NCBI GenBank assembly: GCA_016795385.1 | Contig: JAEUHI010000064.1 | Span: 62,001-126,000 of the forward strand | DNA: 64,000 nucleotides | Source of the DNA: Verrucomicrobiales bacterium | Lineage (GTDB): Bacteria; Verrucomicrobiota; Verrucomicrobiia; Verrucomicrobiales; DEV007 | Direction: 5' to 3' | Translations under genes and position numbers: made by a program | Notes under the pieces: generated by a model | What the model was told of the DNA's origin: nothing | The model's database searches: none | The model's input: only the letters and a program-made list of their open reading frames with translations | In this document: positions 34,972-42,262 of the stretch, piece after piece | Layout of the letters: every line of letters begins with the position of its first letter | How positions within the stretch are numbered: the first letter of the stretch is position 1

Positions 34972-35113
34972 CGTGCACCATGAGCTCTACGACCCACGAC
35001 CCGGGGGGTGCCACGCCACTAAGGATTTGAGAGTCGGGATTACGGGGATCATTCCGATTTGAGTGGTGCAGCGGCGTGTCTATCCACGTTTGGTTCGGTG
35101 CAGATCCGCCTCC

Positions 35114-35437
35114 TCAGTCGTGCGTCGCGTTGAAAGTGATCCAGCAGGCGAGAAGTGCCGATGGCCCGGCCACCATGGCGATTCCGATTCCATAAAACAC
35201 GGTCACACCAAAAGCAGCCAAAATAGTGCCTCCGACTCCGCCCGATCGCGGTGACACGTCGGGGTTGGCAAGGAGGAAAAAGATCAAAAGGGGAACCAAA
35301 ATCCCAGAGGAAACCGCCCAACCAAGTCCTTTTGCGAGTCCCCACCCTCGGGTTGCCGCGCGATATCCGAAGAGGACGCCCGAGACGCCCCCGATTGTAC
35401 TCAAGACAGCAAAGAGGATCACTTCGTTGAAGCTCAT
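35114..35437 (-). CDS. small integral membrane protein, function unknown
   Basis: A 107-residue, very hydrophobic protein with about three transmembrane spans (about 5-24, 38-57 and 70-98), Gly-rich throughout (GGVSGVLFGYRAATRG, GGVGGTILAAFG). No family recognised. It sits in the accessory stretch, just upstream of a GGGACAGGT repeat. Confidence 0.5.
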   Translation of the reverse strand: MSFNEVILFAVLSTIGGVSGVLFGYRAATRGWGLAKGLGWAVSSGILVPLLIFFLLANPDVSPRSGGVGGTILAAFGVTVFYGIGIAMVAGPSALLACWITFNATHD

Positions 35438-35476
35438 TGATTTTGGGCAACGATTGAACCCCGGCGCGGATTAGCA

Positions 35477-35485
35477 GGGACAGGT
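35477..35485 (+). repeat. GGGACAGGT repeat core, copy 1
   Basis: A single GCAGGGACAGGTTACTTG sequence between two small genes. The core GGGACAGGT recurs in both orientations seven more times, and once as a one-base variant, between here and 40688 (see the finding on the repeat family). Confidence 0.7.
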
Positions 35486-35528
35486 TACTTGCACCGCGTT
35501 CTGAATTCCTTTGGTTCGTGCTGCCCGA

Positions 35529-35750
35529 TCATTGATCCACCCGGATATGGAGCGCCGGACTCCCCTCGCCCTTGATACCCAGGTTCACGTAGAGCTGTTT
35601 CGGAAAGGGATCGTTTGTCTCGAAGAGAATCCTGTGATCCACCGTGAAGTCGCGGTTTCGGCCCGACTCCGCGATCCCGCGCCCGAGACTGTGAAGCCCC
35701 AGCCCGATCAGGGCAGCGGACATGACCAAGGCGAGACTCAGGATCTTCAT
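35529..35750 (-). CDS. small secreted or anchored protein
   Basis: A 73-residue protein starting MKILSLALVM, a short hydrophobic N terminus (about 2-22) that could be a signal peptide, followed by a polar domain (FTVDHRILFETNDPFPKQLY). An in-frame ATG at 35786 would add 12 residues and bury the signal. No family recognised. Confidence 0.4.
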   Translation of the reverse strand: MKILSLALVMSAALIGLGLHSLGRGIAESGRNRDFTVDHRILFETNDPFPKQLYVNLGIKGEGSPALHIRVDQ

Positions 35751-35884
35751 CGTGGGTGCGGTGGGTGGATTCTCCATGCGGCTCATACATCTCCCGGCTG
35801 TCCCCGGTGGAGGCAGCCGGGCGAAATCATGAAGATTCCCGGCGGAGGCATCAAGCCGAAAACAACGATCATGGACGGAGGACT

Positions 35885-36006
35885 ACCACAGAGGGCACCG
35901 AGGGCCACGGAGGGTTTCGAGACCGTCTGCTTTCCGGCTCTGTGATTCTCCGTGCCCTCTGTGGTGCAATCCGTCGGGGTAAGCGCGGTCCACAGACGTC
36001 CGCGTA
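35885..36006. repeat. ACCACAGAGGGCAC inverted-repeat element, copy 1
   Basis: Perfect 14-bp arms (ACCACAGAGGGCAC at 35885-35898 and GTGCCCTCTGTGGT at 35952-35965) with 53 bp between, followed by a conserved tail (about 35966-36006) rich in GTCGGGG, GCGCGGTC and GTCCGCG. A second copy is at 38206. Confidence 0.85.
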
Positions 36007-36020
36007 CGGACGCGGGAACA

Positions 36021-36160
36021 CTCAAGGCAAGATCGCGAATCCGGCCGCCGCCGCCATCTTGGCCTGCCTGGCGTCGAACGTGCAGAACTCGGTGGCTCCC
36101 AGGACCGAGGCCAAAGCCAAGCGGGAATTTATCGAAAATTGACCGGTCCCCGTGAATTTT
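36021..36160 (-). repeat. composite repeat A: PIN-like 3' remnant plus variant REP core
   Basis: A 140-bp unit repeated at 37422-37561 with 4 differences. On the minus strand part of it reads as the end of a protein (LASVLGATEFCTFDARQAK followed by MAAAAGFAILP and a stop at 36022-36024), then a non-coding tail ending in GACCGGTCCCCGTGAATT (36141-36158, with G for T in the core). The protein end resembles the C-terminal strand and helix of PIN-domain toxins, but no upstream part of such a gene is present. Confidence 0.75.
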
Positions 36161-36357
36161 GCCGTGAATTTTCCAGGGGTCCATGCCGCCCAAGTCTTGG
36201 ATTCCCTCAGATCCGGCGGGAAGTTTCAAGGATTTTTGGTGTCGATTGGGATTACTGCCAGAATCGTTGCGATAACCGGTCGGCTACCCCAAATGGATCG
36301 ACGAATGGAGTGAATTTCCTACACGGCTCTGGCAGCCCGTGTTACCATCTCACTTCG

Positions 36358-37251
36358 ATGAGGAAAGTCTTATTGTTCGCCATCTTTTTCTCGCTTTGTT
36401 CCTGTTCGCCGGAGCCTGAGGAAATTCCGCCCACCGCAGATTTGCTGCTGAACCGAGTGAGCCAGCACCTGAGGAAGTTTACTGAGGCGGAACCCAATTC
36501 CCTCGAGTACTTCGAAGCCATCTTTCAAATTCGTTTCGCAATCGACGACTACCGCAATCGTTACCATGACAATGAGAGCGAAAAAGTTTCAGATCTGTTG
36601 CATGCAGAGCTTTCCGCAAGCAATCTCAACGCGCTATACGACGCATTTGAGCGAATCTATCTGTGGGAACGGCTTCCCACCGCGGCTGAATTGGAATTGA
36701 TGGTCGAACGCGGGGCAATTGCGACACCGCCTGAATACCAGATGGTCCGATCTCAACCACTTCGCAGCACCATTCATTCGGCCGATCGGATATTCGTTTA
36801 CGAGGGCTATCTAAGAGCGTGGGACGTCCGTGACTTCGACTACGAATCCCTTTCCTACGAGGGGCAAGCTTTCATTCTGCCGAAACATCAAATCAAAGCC
36901 GATGGAATTATCCAAGTGAGTGATCTGTTGGGCACGGAGCACTTTTTAAAAGATTTTCGAGGCGACAAAGCGTGCGGGGGATTCAGTGCCGATTATATGG
37001 TCGAATGGGATTTCGAAGGATCTCCGGTCCGGGTGATGATCTGCAACGGCTGCCACGAAATCATTATTACGTATCGAGACCTCTGGTTTAAGCACGACTT
37101 TGCCGAAGGCAAAGCAACTGAGATCAAGCAGAGGATGGCGCAGTTTGATCGGAGGCGAACAGAGATGCGGGAAGCAATCGATCCTGAGAAGAAGGGGCTT
37201 AGCGAAGAGGAGAAAGCGGAAATCCGAGCCGCCATGAAGGGCGAGAAGTAG
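36358..37251 (+). CDS. putative lipoprotein, AT-richer than neighbours, function unknown
   Basis: A 297-residue protein starting MRKVLLFAIFFSLCSCSPEP, a lipoprotein signal with the lipidated Cys at 16 (LCSC) or 14. The mature part is acidic and helical (LLLNRVSQHLRKFTEAEPN, RFAIDDYRNRYHDNES), with a middle beta-rich segment and a charged C terminus (about 250-297). Its base composition is AT-richer than the surrounding core genes, so it may have been acquired. No family recognised. Confidence 0.6.
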   Translation: MRKVLLFAIFFSLCSCSPEPEEIPPTADLLLNRVSQHLRKFTEAEPNSLEYFEAIFQIRFAIDDYRNRYHDNESEKVSDLLHAELSASNLNALYDAFERIYLWERLPTAAELELMVERGAIATPPEYQMVRSQPLRSTIHSADRIFVYEGYLRAWDVRDFDYESLSYEGQAFILPKHQIKADGIIQVSDLLGTEHFLKDFRGDKACGGFSADYMVEWDFEGSPVRVMICNGCHEIIITYRDLWFKHDFAEGKATEIKQRMAQFDRRRTEMREAIDPEKKGLSEEEKAEIRAAMKGEK

Positions 37252-37683
37252 AGAACGAATGATTGCACCTCGTCCGGGTGCAGAATCGGTGGGGAATCTT
37301 CGGGCCCCAACCAAGGGCCCATTTCGTGACTCATCCCTCCAAAGCAGCCGAAAACCTCCGTTCGCCTACGACATGGCGTGCTGATGACGCGGCAGGAGTC
37401 CGGAGCACGGAATCGGGGGAGCTCAAGGCAAGATCGCGAATCCGGCCGCCGCCGCCATCTTGGCCTGCCTGGCATCAAACGTGCAGAACTCGGTGGCTCC
37501 CAGAACCGAGGCCAAAGCCAAGCGGGAATTTATCGAAAATTGACCTGTCCCCGTGAATTTTCCCGGACGGAAGAACCTGAAAGGCGGACTCTCAGCCCGA
37601 TCGGGACAATGCTTCGGCAAACAATGCGACTGCCGTGATCTCGCACGTTTCACAGGGGGAAGCCGGTCAGGGTCGGTCAGTTC
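37252..37683. other. 432-bp intergenic region carrying composite repeat B
   Basis: It holds the composite PIN-remnant/REP repeat at 37422-37561. The flanks (37252-37421 and 37562-37683) have no gene or hairpin that I can support. Confidence 0.6.
37422..37561 (-). repeat. composite repeat B: PIN-like 3' remnant plus REP core
   Basis: This is the second copy of the 140-bp unit, with 4 substitutions against copy A. Its core reads TGACCTGTCCCCGTGAATT (37541-37559). Three substitutions fall in the PIN-like reading frame and all are synonymous (TTC/TTT, GAC/GAT, GTC/GTT). Confidence 0.8.
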
Positions 37684-38106
37684 TCAAGGACCATAACGCA
37701 GCTCAAGCTTCACGCGACGGCCATCAATGCCCTTCCCCTTGAGGAACGAATCGAGCCGGGCCGCCATGGACTTCTCCACCTCGGGACTCGGGATCGGGTG
37801 GTTCGGCCGATATCGGCGGGCCACGAAGCCTTCGTTCCAGATTCCATGGAAGGCGTTGAAATCCTCCACGAGGCGGTCCGTGTGGTCCTCCGCGAGGGTT
37901 CGGACGAAAGCAACGAGATCATTGTAGTTGCCGGTCGAGAGTTCTTTGAAGGTGACGCGAATCTCCGCGTGATCCGCGGGGATGGGGACGTTCGAGACCG
38001 GGGTTTTTCCGGAAAGGAAATAAAGAAAACCGACGGTGAGGGCGAGAACCAGCAACGCCAAGCCAAAGATCTGAAACAAGGGGGTGGAGGATTTGGATTC
38101 GCTCAT
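37684..38106 (-). CDS. small anchored protein, function unknown
   Basis: A 140-residue protein from ATG 38106 (an in-frame GTG at 38112 is less likely). Residues about 10-32 form one membrane span (IFGLALLVLALTVGFLYFL), followed by a soluble domain with DHAEIRVTFKELST and charged helices. No family recognised. Confidence 0.5.
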   Translation of the reverse strand: MSESKSSTPLFQIFGLALLVLALTVGFLYFLSGKTPVSNVPIPADHAEIRVTFKELSTGNYNDLVAFVRTLAEDHTDRLVEDFNAFHGIWNEGFVARRYRPNHPIPSPEVEKSMAARLDSFLKGKGIDGRRVKLELRYGP

Positions 38107-38205
38107 GGCCACGCGAACCTAATACCACAGCCTCCGTTGACAGCTACAATTCAAGGCCTGTTTTGTAGACCGAGGGAAATAAGGGAGAGCGGCGAACTAG
38201 GAGTC

Positions 38206-38317
38206 ACCACAGAGGGCACGGACGGGTACAGAGAGTTCCTTTTATGTCCTGTGATTCTCCGTGAACTCTGTGGTGGAATCCGCGTCGGGGTAAACGCGGT
38301 CCGCAGATGTCCGCGTA
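38206..38317. repeat. ACCACAGAGGGCAC inverted-repeat element, copy 2
   Basis: The left arm ACCACAGAGGGCAC is at 38206-38219. The right arm GTGAACTCTGTGGT (38261-38274) differs from copy 1 at two positions. The tail after the right arm again has GTCGGGG, CGCGGTCC and GTCCGCG, as in copy 1. Confidence 0.8.
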
Positions 38318-38340
38318 AGTAATCGGGAAAGCTCAAGGGA

Positions 38341-38432
38341 AACTTGGCAGGGACAGGTTACTTGGCAACTTGGCAAGGGAAACTTGGCAGGGACAGGTTA
38401 CTTGGCAACTTGGCAGGGACAGGTTACTTGGC
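38341..38432 (+). repeat. three tandem GGGACAGGT repeats with TTGGCAACTTGGCA spacers
   Basis: The unit AACTTGGCAGGGACAGGTTA occurs with cores at 38350-38358, 38390-38398 and 38416-38424. They are separated by AACTTGGCA-rich spacers, one of which carries an extra AGGGAAACTTGG. This arrangement suggests local duplication. Confidence 0.85.
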
Positions 38433-38682
38433 GGTTCCTGAGCAAACCCGGTTCCCAACTGGATTCATCCCTTAGGCTGGCCTTCCCCCCTTTCCGCGGC
38501 GCAACCCGGATCCGAGGCCTCCATTCGAACAACGCGGGATCGCCGACCCGGAATCAATCCGCCTTTGTTCGTGAAATGCGAACACGAAGGCGCTCGTTTC
38601 CACCCTAATCGTCCACGCTTTGAGACCTGCCGGGGCAGCGCGGTGCACTCTCCGCTTTCCTTGGTCGCCTTTCCCCCGCTCT

Positions 38683-39720
38683 CTACCCGATCCGGTCGCG
38701 TTTCAAGTCCCGCAGCACGCAGAGCCCCTCCCAATCCGCCTCCTCCATCGGCCTCGCTCCAGTCCTGCGCTTCAAGCCGAATCGCTCGCGATGGCGGGCG
38801 AAGACGCCTTCAACAAAAGCAGCTCCTCCCAGCACGGCGCCGTCCGTAAAATAGCGCACCCGCAGCCGGATGACCTGCCGCAAGGGCAACTTGCCTCCGC
38901 GCACCTGCTCGGCTTCCACTTCCTCGGCGCTGAAGCCCTTGCGCAACGCGCGGACCACACCTTCATCGTCCTCCACCGCAGGGGCCTCTCCCTGGTCGTA
39001 GAGCCAGAGCCGGTAGAGTGGCGCGGTTGCCTCCCAGTTCTTTTCCCAATCATCTCCGCTAACGCGGGACGAATGGCTCAGAATGCGTCCGAGACCCTCT
39101 CTCGCCCAACGATTGCCGGCGACAGCCGAAGCGTAGCCGCACCAGCGATAGTCCTCAACCCGCTCCACCATCCCGGCGCGGACGGGATTGAGATCGATGT
39201 AGGCGGCCACGGTCATGAGCGCTTTTTCCTCGCCCTCCACCAGGACACTCTTAAAGCGCTCTTCCCAGAGCGTGCCCTTGCGACCCTTGCGGCGGTTATA
39301 CCACTGCGTGAAACGCTGTTTGAGCTCCTTCATGAAGATCGAGACATCGCCCATGCGGCGCTCGTAGCGGGCGAGGATTTGCGCCTCCCAAGCTCCGTTG
39401 CCAGTGCCAGCGGCGCGGTCGAGTTCTTCGCGAACGGCCTCCACGGTGAAGCGATCGTAAAGGAAGCCGAGGCGACGAAGGAGGGTGTCGCGGTCCAAGG
39501 GCGGGAGCTGTTCCCGGTCGGGTTCCTCGACAAGGAGATGGAAGTGGTTGGACATCACCACGTAGGTGACGACGCGTAGCCCGAGGAAAGCTTCCAGCTT
39601 GCGCATGAGGATGACCAGAAACTCCCGCTCCTCGTCGCCGAAGATGAAACGCCGGTCGACGACCCGCGACAGACAATGGTAGTAGCTGAGGCCCTCACCC
39701 CGGATGCGTGCATTTCTCAT
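38683..39720 (-). CDS. REP-associated tyrosine transposase (RAYT, IS200/Y1 family), complete copy
   Basis: A 345-residue protein. The Y1 transposase domain (about 1-180) has the metal-binding HxH in VMSNHFHLLVEEP (about 58-71), the YYHCLSRVVDRR start motif and a Tyr in TQWYNRRKGRKGTLWEERF. The C-terminal region (about 240-345) includes EVEAEQVRGGKLPLRQVIRL. Members process REP hairpins. ATG 39720 is chosen by alignment with the adjacent copy; ATG 39732 is in frame. It has a GGGACAGGT repeat just upstream. Confidence 0.88.
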   Translation of the reverse strand: MRNARIRGEGLSYYHCLSRVVDRRFIFGDEEREFLVILMRKLEAFLGLRVVTYVVMSNHFHLLVEEPDREQLPPLDRDTLLRRLGFLYDRFTVEAVREELDRAAGTGNGAWEAQILARYERRMGDVSIFMKELKQRFTQWYNRRKGRKGTLWEERFKSVLVEGEEKALMTVAAYIDLNPVRAGMVERVEDYRWCGYASAVAGNRWAREGLGRILSHSSRVSGDDWEKNWEATAPLYRLWLYDQGEAPAVEDDEGVVRALRKGFSAEEVEAEQVRGGKLPLRQVIRLRVRYFTDGAVLGGAAFVEGVFARHRERFGLKRRTGARPMEEADWEGLCVLRDLKRDRIG

Positions 39721-40618
39721 GGTGCCGCCCATTAATGCACGCGTGAACAGTATTTGGCAAGCGGGAATTTATCGAAAATTGACCTGTCCCCGTGAATTCC
39801 GGTCCCCGTGAATTCCGGTGGCTCCCAGGACCGAGGCCAAAACCAAGCGGGAATTTATCGAAAATTGACCTGTCCCCGTGAATTCTCCCCTGGTCGTAGA
39901 GCCAGAGACGGTAAACCGGCGCGGTTGCCTCCCAGTCCCGTTCCCAGTCCTCCCCGCTGACCCGGGGCGAATGACGCAAAATTCGGCCGAGGCCCTCTCT
40001 CGCCCAGCGATTGCCCGCGACGGCCGAGGCGTAGCCGCACCAACGATAATCCTCGACCCGGTCCACCATCCCGGCACGGACGGCGTTGAGATCGATGTAT
40101 GCGGCAACGGTCATGAGCGCTTTTTCATCGGCCTCTACCAGGAGGCTCTTGAAGCGCTCCTCCCAGAGCGTGCCCTTGCGACCCATGCGCCGGTTATACC
40201 ACTGCGTGAAGCGTTGCTTGAGCTCCTTCATGAAGATCGAGACATCGCCCATGCGGCGCTCGTAGCGGGCGAGGATCTCCGCTTCCCATGCGCTGTTGCC
40301 GCTGGCGACGGCTCGGTCGAGCTCCTGGCGGACGGACTCCACCGTGAAAGAATCGTAGAGGAAACCAAGGCGGCGGAGCAAGGTGGCGCGGTCCAGAGGC
40401 GGGAGTTGGTCCCGGTCGGGTTCCTCGATGAGGAGATGAAAGTGGTTGGACATCACCGCGTAGGTGACGACGCGCAGCCCGAGGAAGGCCTCGAGCATAC
40501 GCATGAGCGCGACGATAAATTCCCGTTCCTCGTCGCCGAAGATGAAGCGGCGGTCGACGACGCGCGACAGACAATGGTAGTAGCTGAGGCCCTCACCCCG
40601 GATGCGTGCTTGTCTCAT
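39695..40618 (-). pseudogene. second RAYT copy, cut short by repeat sequence
   Basis: The first 238 residues or so match the adjacent RAYT closely (shared segments include YYHCLSRVVDRRFIFGDEER, VMSNHFHLL and KQRFTQWYNRR). After WLYDQG the homology stops at about 39886. The frame then runs through repeat-derived sequence to a stop near 39695, so the usual C-terminal 100 or so residues are replaced by about 65 unrelated ones. The catalytic domain is intact, so activity cannot be ruled out. ATG 40618 is chosen by alignment. Confidence 0.8.
39756..39893. repeat. two GGGACAGGT repeats with a PIN-remnant fragment between the RAYT copies
   Basis: Two REP cores occur here (39782-39790 and 39868-39876, reverse orientation ACCTGTCCC). 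Between them, 39795-39850 carries GGTGGCTCCCAGGACC, a piece of the PIN-like remnant. The element separates the two RAYT genes and provides the sequence that replaces the end of the second copy. Confidence 0.75.
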
Positions 40619-40679
40619 GGAGTCTCCCAATATTGGACAGGTGAACAGTCTTTAGCAAGGGGAAATTTGGGGAAAACTG

Positions 40680-40688
40680 ACCTGTCCC
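40680..40688 (-). repeat. GGGACAGGT repeat upstream of the second RAYT
   Basis: The core ACCTGTCCC is at 40680-40688, followed by CCGTGAATTC. The flanking sequence GTGAACAGTCTTTAGCAAGG matches the sequence at about 39743 before the first RAYT, so each RAYT gene has the same arrangement upstream. Confidence 0.75.
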
Positions 40689-40872
40689 CGTGAATTCTCC
40701 GACACCTGAGCTTCGCGCCAGCGGCGCCAAGCTCAGGGCTCCCGCAAAGCACCTCGAAAGGCTGCCCGGAACCCGCCCGTCACGCCAACGGGTTGAGGCT
40801 CAACGGAAAATCGAATCCGCAAGAGCCGACGTTCCAACGCCCCTGACTCCACCGCGGGCCCGTCCAACAACG

Positions 40873-40902
40873 GATAGCAGTGAGGCAAGCTCACATGCTA
40901 TC
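40873..40902 (-). terminator. hairpin after the 142-residue secreted protein gene
   Basis: GATAGCAGTGAG and CTCACATGCTATC pair as a 12-bp stem with one bulged A and a 5-nt loop, 14 bp beyond the stop of the minus-strand gene at 40917. The minus strand after it reads CGTTGTTGG, not a strong U tract, so termination is possible but unproven. Confidence 0.45.
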
Positions 40903-40916
40903 TTTGGAGTTCTACC

Positions 40917-41345
40917 TTAGTTTTTCACCTCAGTTCGATTCAAATAATGAGATACGATGATCTGATACTTTCCTACGGTGAGGAGAAACTCATCGGACAA
41001 CTCCGGTTTACAATCGTGTAGATTCGTCTGTTCGTTGAAGAATGACATTGAATACGTCTTACGGGTTGTGTGGCCCATGAGCTTAATGGTCAAATTAACG
41101 TCTTGTCCTCTGACTTCCGGGGCGATCACCGTCAACGTGTAACCGGCTTCTGAGGAAGTAAATGTGTGTGATTGTGAGTGCCCCGTGGTTTTCGCGCTCA
41201 TCTCTAGCTGAATTGGCGAGTCGTAGAGTATTTCGAATTTTCGAATCCCTTCGATCTCATCTTCGTGAATTTCACGCCATTTGCCTTCATCGTTACTGAA
41301 CGCCAACCATGGTATGATCACAAGCGCAGTGATGAGTTGTTTCAT
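40917..41345 (-). CDS. small secreted protein, AT-rich, function unknown
   Basis: A 142-residue protein with a signal peptide (about 1-17, MKQLITALVIIPWLAF). The mature part is mostly beta-like (KFEILYDSPIQLEMSAKTTG, SHTFTSSEAGYTLTVIAPE). Its AT content is higher than the core genes nearby. No family recognised. Confidence 0.55.
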   Translation of the reverse strand: MKQLITALVIIPWLAFSNDEGKWREIHEDEIEGIRKFEILYDSPIQLEMSAKTTGHSQSHTFTSSEAGYTLTVIAPEVRGQDVNLTIKLMGHTTRKTYSMSFFNEQTNLHDCKPELSDEFLLTVGKYQIIVSHYLNRTEVKN

Positions 41346-41419
41346 TTTTTGGTAGAACGTAGAGCGCAGGGGAGGGCTGCAAGCCCTTCCCTGTCGCGAC
41401 CTGTTCGCTTCATTGCTTT

Positions 41420-41986
41420 TTATCGCTTCACATCAATGTAATAGATCATCTTGTCGCTGGGGCTGGCGAGGACTACCTGTGCTGCGAATGGTCGGCCTGC
41501 ACTGTTCTCAAAGCGCCAAACATAAACAAGCATATTGGGACTCCGTATATCGTTGATGGTTGGGAACCATGGCATCTCTGAAGACCCTAGGCAACTCTCG
41601 ACAAAGTCAATAGCAGGTTTGGCGACTCCGTCTAATGCGTCGCCGCGATACCACTGCCCAAAACCTCTTACCTCGTTCAAAACCAATTCGGATGCGTCAA
41701 GTTGCGAGACGCGGATCGCGTGACCTACCAAGTGGTTTCCGGTACTGGACCTCGGGGATGCGTAACTGTGAACCACCTCTTCGATTCGGGCGTCGATTTT
41801 GTCGTCGGCCAAATTGCAGAAATGGAGCACAAATTTTACATCATCCTTGCTTGCGGGCTTGTTGGTCGGTTGATAATCAGTTCCGGTTCGGTAAAGAATA
41901 TTTCCACCGATAACTACGAACGCAATAAAGGTGACCGCCCCCCAGACGAGGAGGAATCCCTTAAAGATTTTCCATGCGCGCTTCAT
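41420..41986 (-). CDS. membrane-anchored protein, AT-rich, function unknown
   Basis: A 188-residue protein with one N-terminal membrane span (about 10-32, FLLVWGAVTFIAFVVIGG) and a soluble C-terminal domain with an ordered helix and strand pattern (VVLASPSDKMIYYIDVKR at the end). It lies 74 bp upstream of the small secreted protein gene on the same strand. No family recognised. Confidence 0.55.
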   Translation of the reverse strand: MKRAWKIFKGFLLVWGAVTFIAFVVIGGNILYRTGTDYQPTNKPASKDDVKFVLHFCNLADDKIDARIEEVVHSYASPRSSTGNHLVGHAIRVSQLDASELVLNEVRGFGQWYRGDALDGVAKPAIDFVESCLGSSEMPWFPTINDIRSPNMLVYVWRFENSAGRPFAAQVVLASPSDKMIYYIDVKR

Positions 41987-42070
41987 TGTTTCTCTAGCGA
42001 ACGTTGTTTAGCCACAAATTCTTGTTGGCGAATCCGAGTTTGCCCGCCCACGCCTCGGGGATCAAGCCGA

Positions 42071-42108
42071 AAGTGCCTGGGTGGGCGCGGTGCCGCTTTC
42101 AGGCACTT
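42071..42108. repeat. 9-bp inverted repeat AAGTGCCTG/CAGGCACTT
   Basis: A perfect 9-bp stem with a 20-nt loop between the accessory region and the haem genes. It lies downstream of the cobA-hemD stop (42263) and could form a hairpin in either transcript. There is no U tract. Confidence 0.5.
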
Positions 42109-42262
42109 AGCCCAGTCGTCGCTCCGCCACCCGCGCCACCCCATTCGCTCCCGCTCATAGCTACGGATGATCCACACCCCCAAGATTGGAACCCCCGGGC
42201 CGAACGAAAACGCGAAGCTGAAAGCACCCGATCCGGCGGACAGGAATGTCCGCGCTCCGTCG

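Larger units (their letters stand above)
35787..36357. other. 571-bp intergenic region carrying repeats
   Basis: No gene is credible here. It holds an inverted-repeat element (35885-36006), a PIN-like 3' remnant (36022-36122) and a one-base-variant repeat core (36141-36158), then about 200 bp of unremarkable sequence up to the lipoprotein start, which should include that gene's promoter. Confidence 0.7.
38107..38682. other. 576-bp repeat-bearing intergenic region
   Basis: It holds the second inverted-repeat element (38206-38317) and three GGGACAGGT cores (38341-38432). The remainder, 38433-38682, precedes the RAYT stop and contains no gene or structure I recognise. Confidence 0.6.

Noticed and set aside
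35783..36229. 148-residue minus-strand open frame over the repeats
   Set aside because: It strings together the repeat and inverted-repeat element in one frame with no domain; the recognisable PIN-like end is in a different frame.
36139..36357. N-terminal extension of the lipoprotein gene at 36358
   Set aside because: The frame is open upstream, but it overlaps the repeat and would bury the lipoprotein signal.
38341..38432. CRISPR array at the three GGGACAGGT repeats
   Set aside because: Spacers are near-identical and irregular, the copies are few, and no cas genes are present; a local duplication of a REP-like unit fits better.
38465..38734. short minus-strand frame after the RAYT gene
   Set aside because: No domain, no signal and no credible start; it overlaps the RAYT end.
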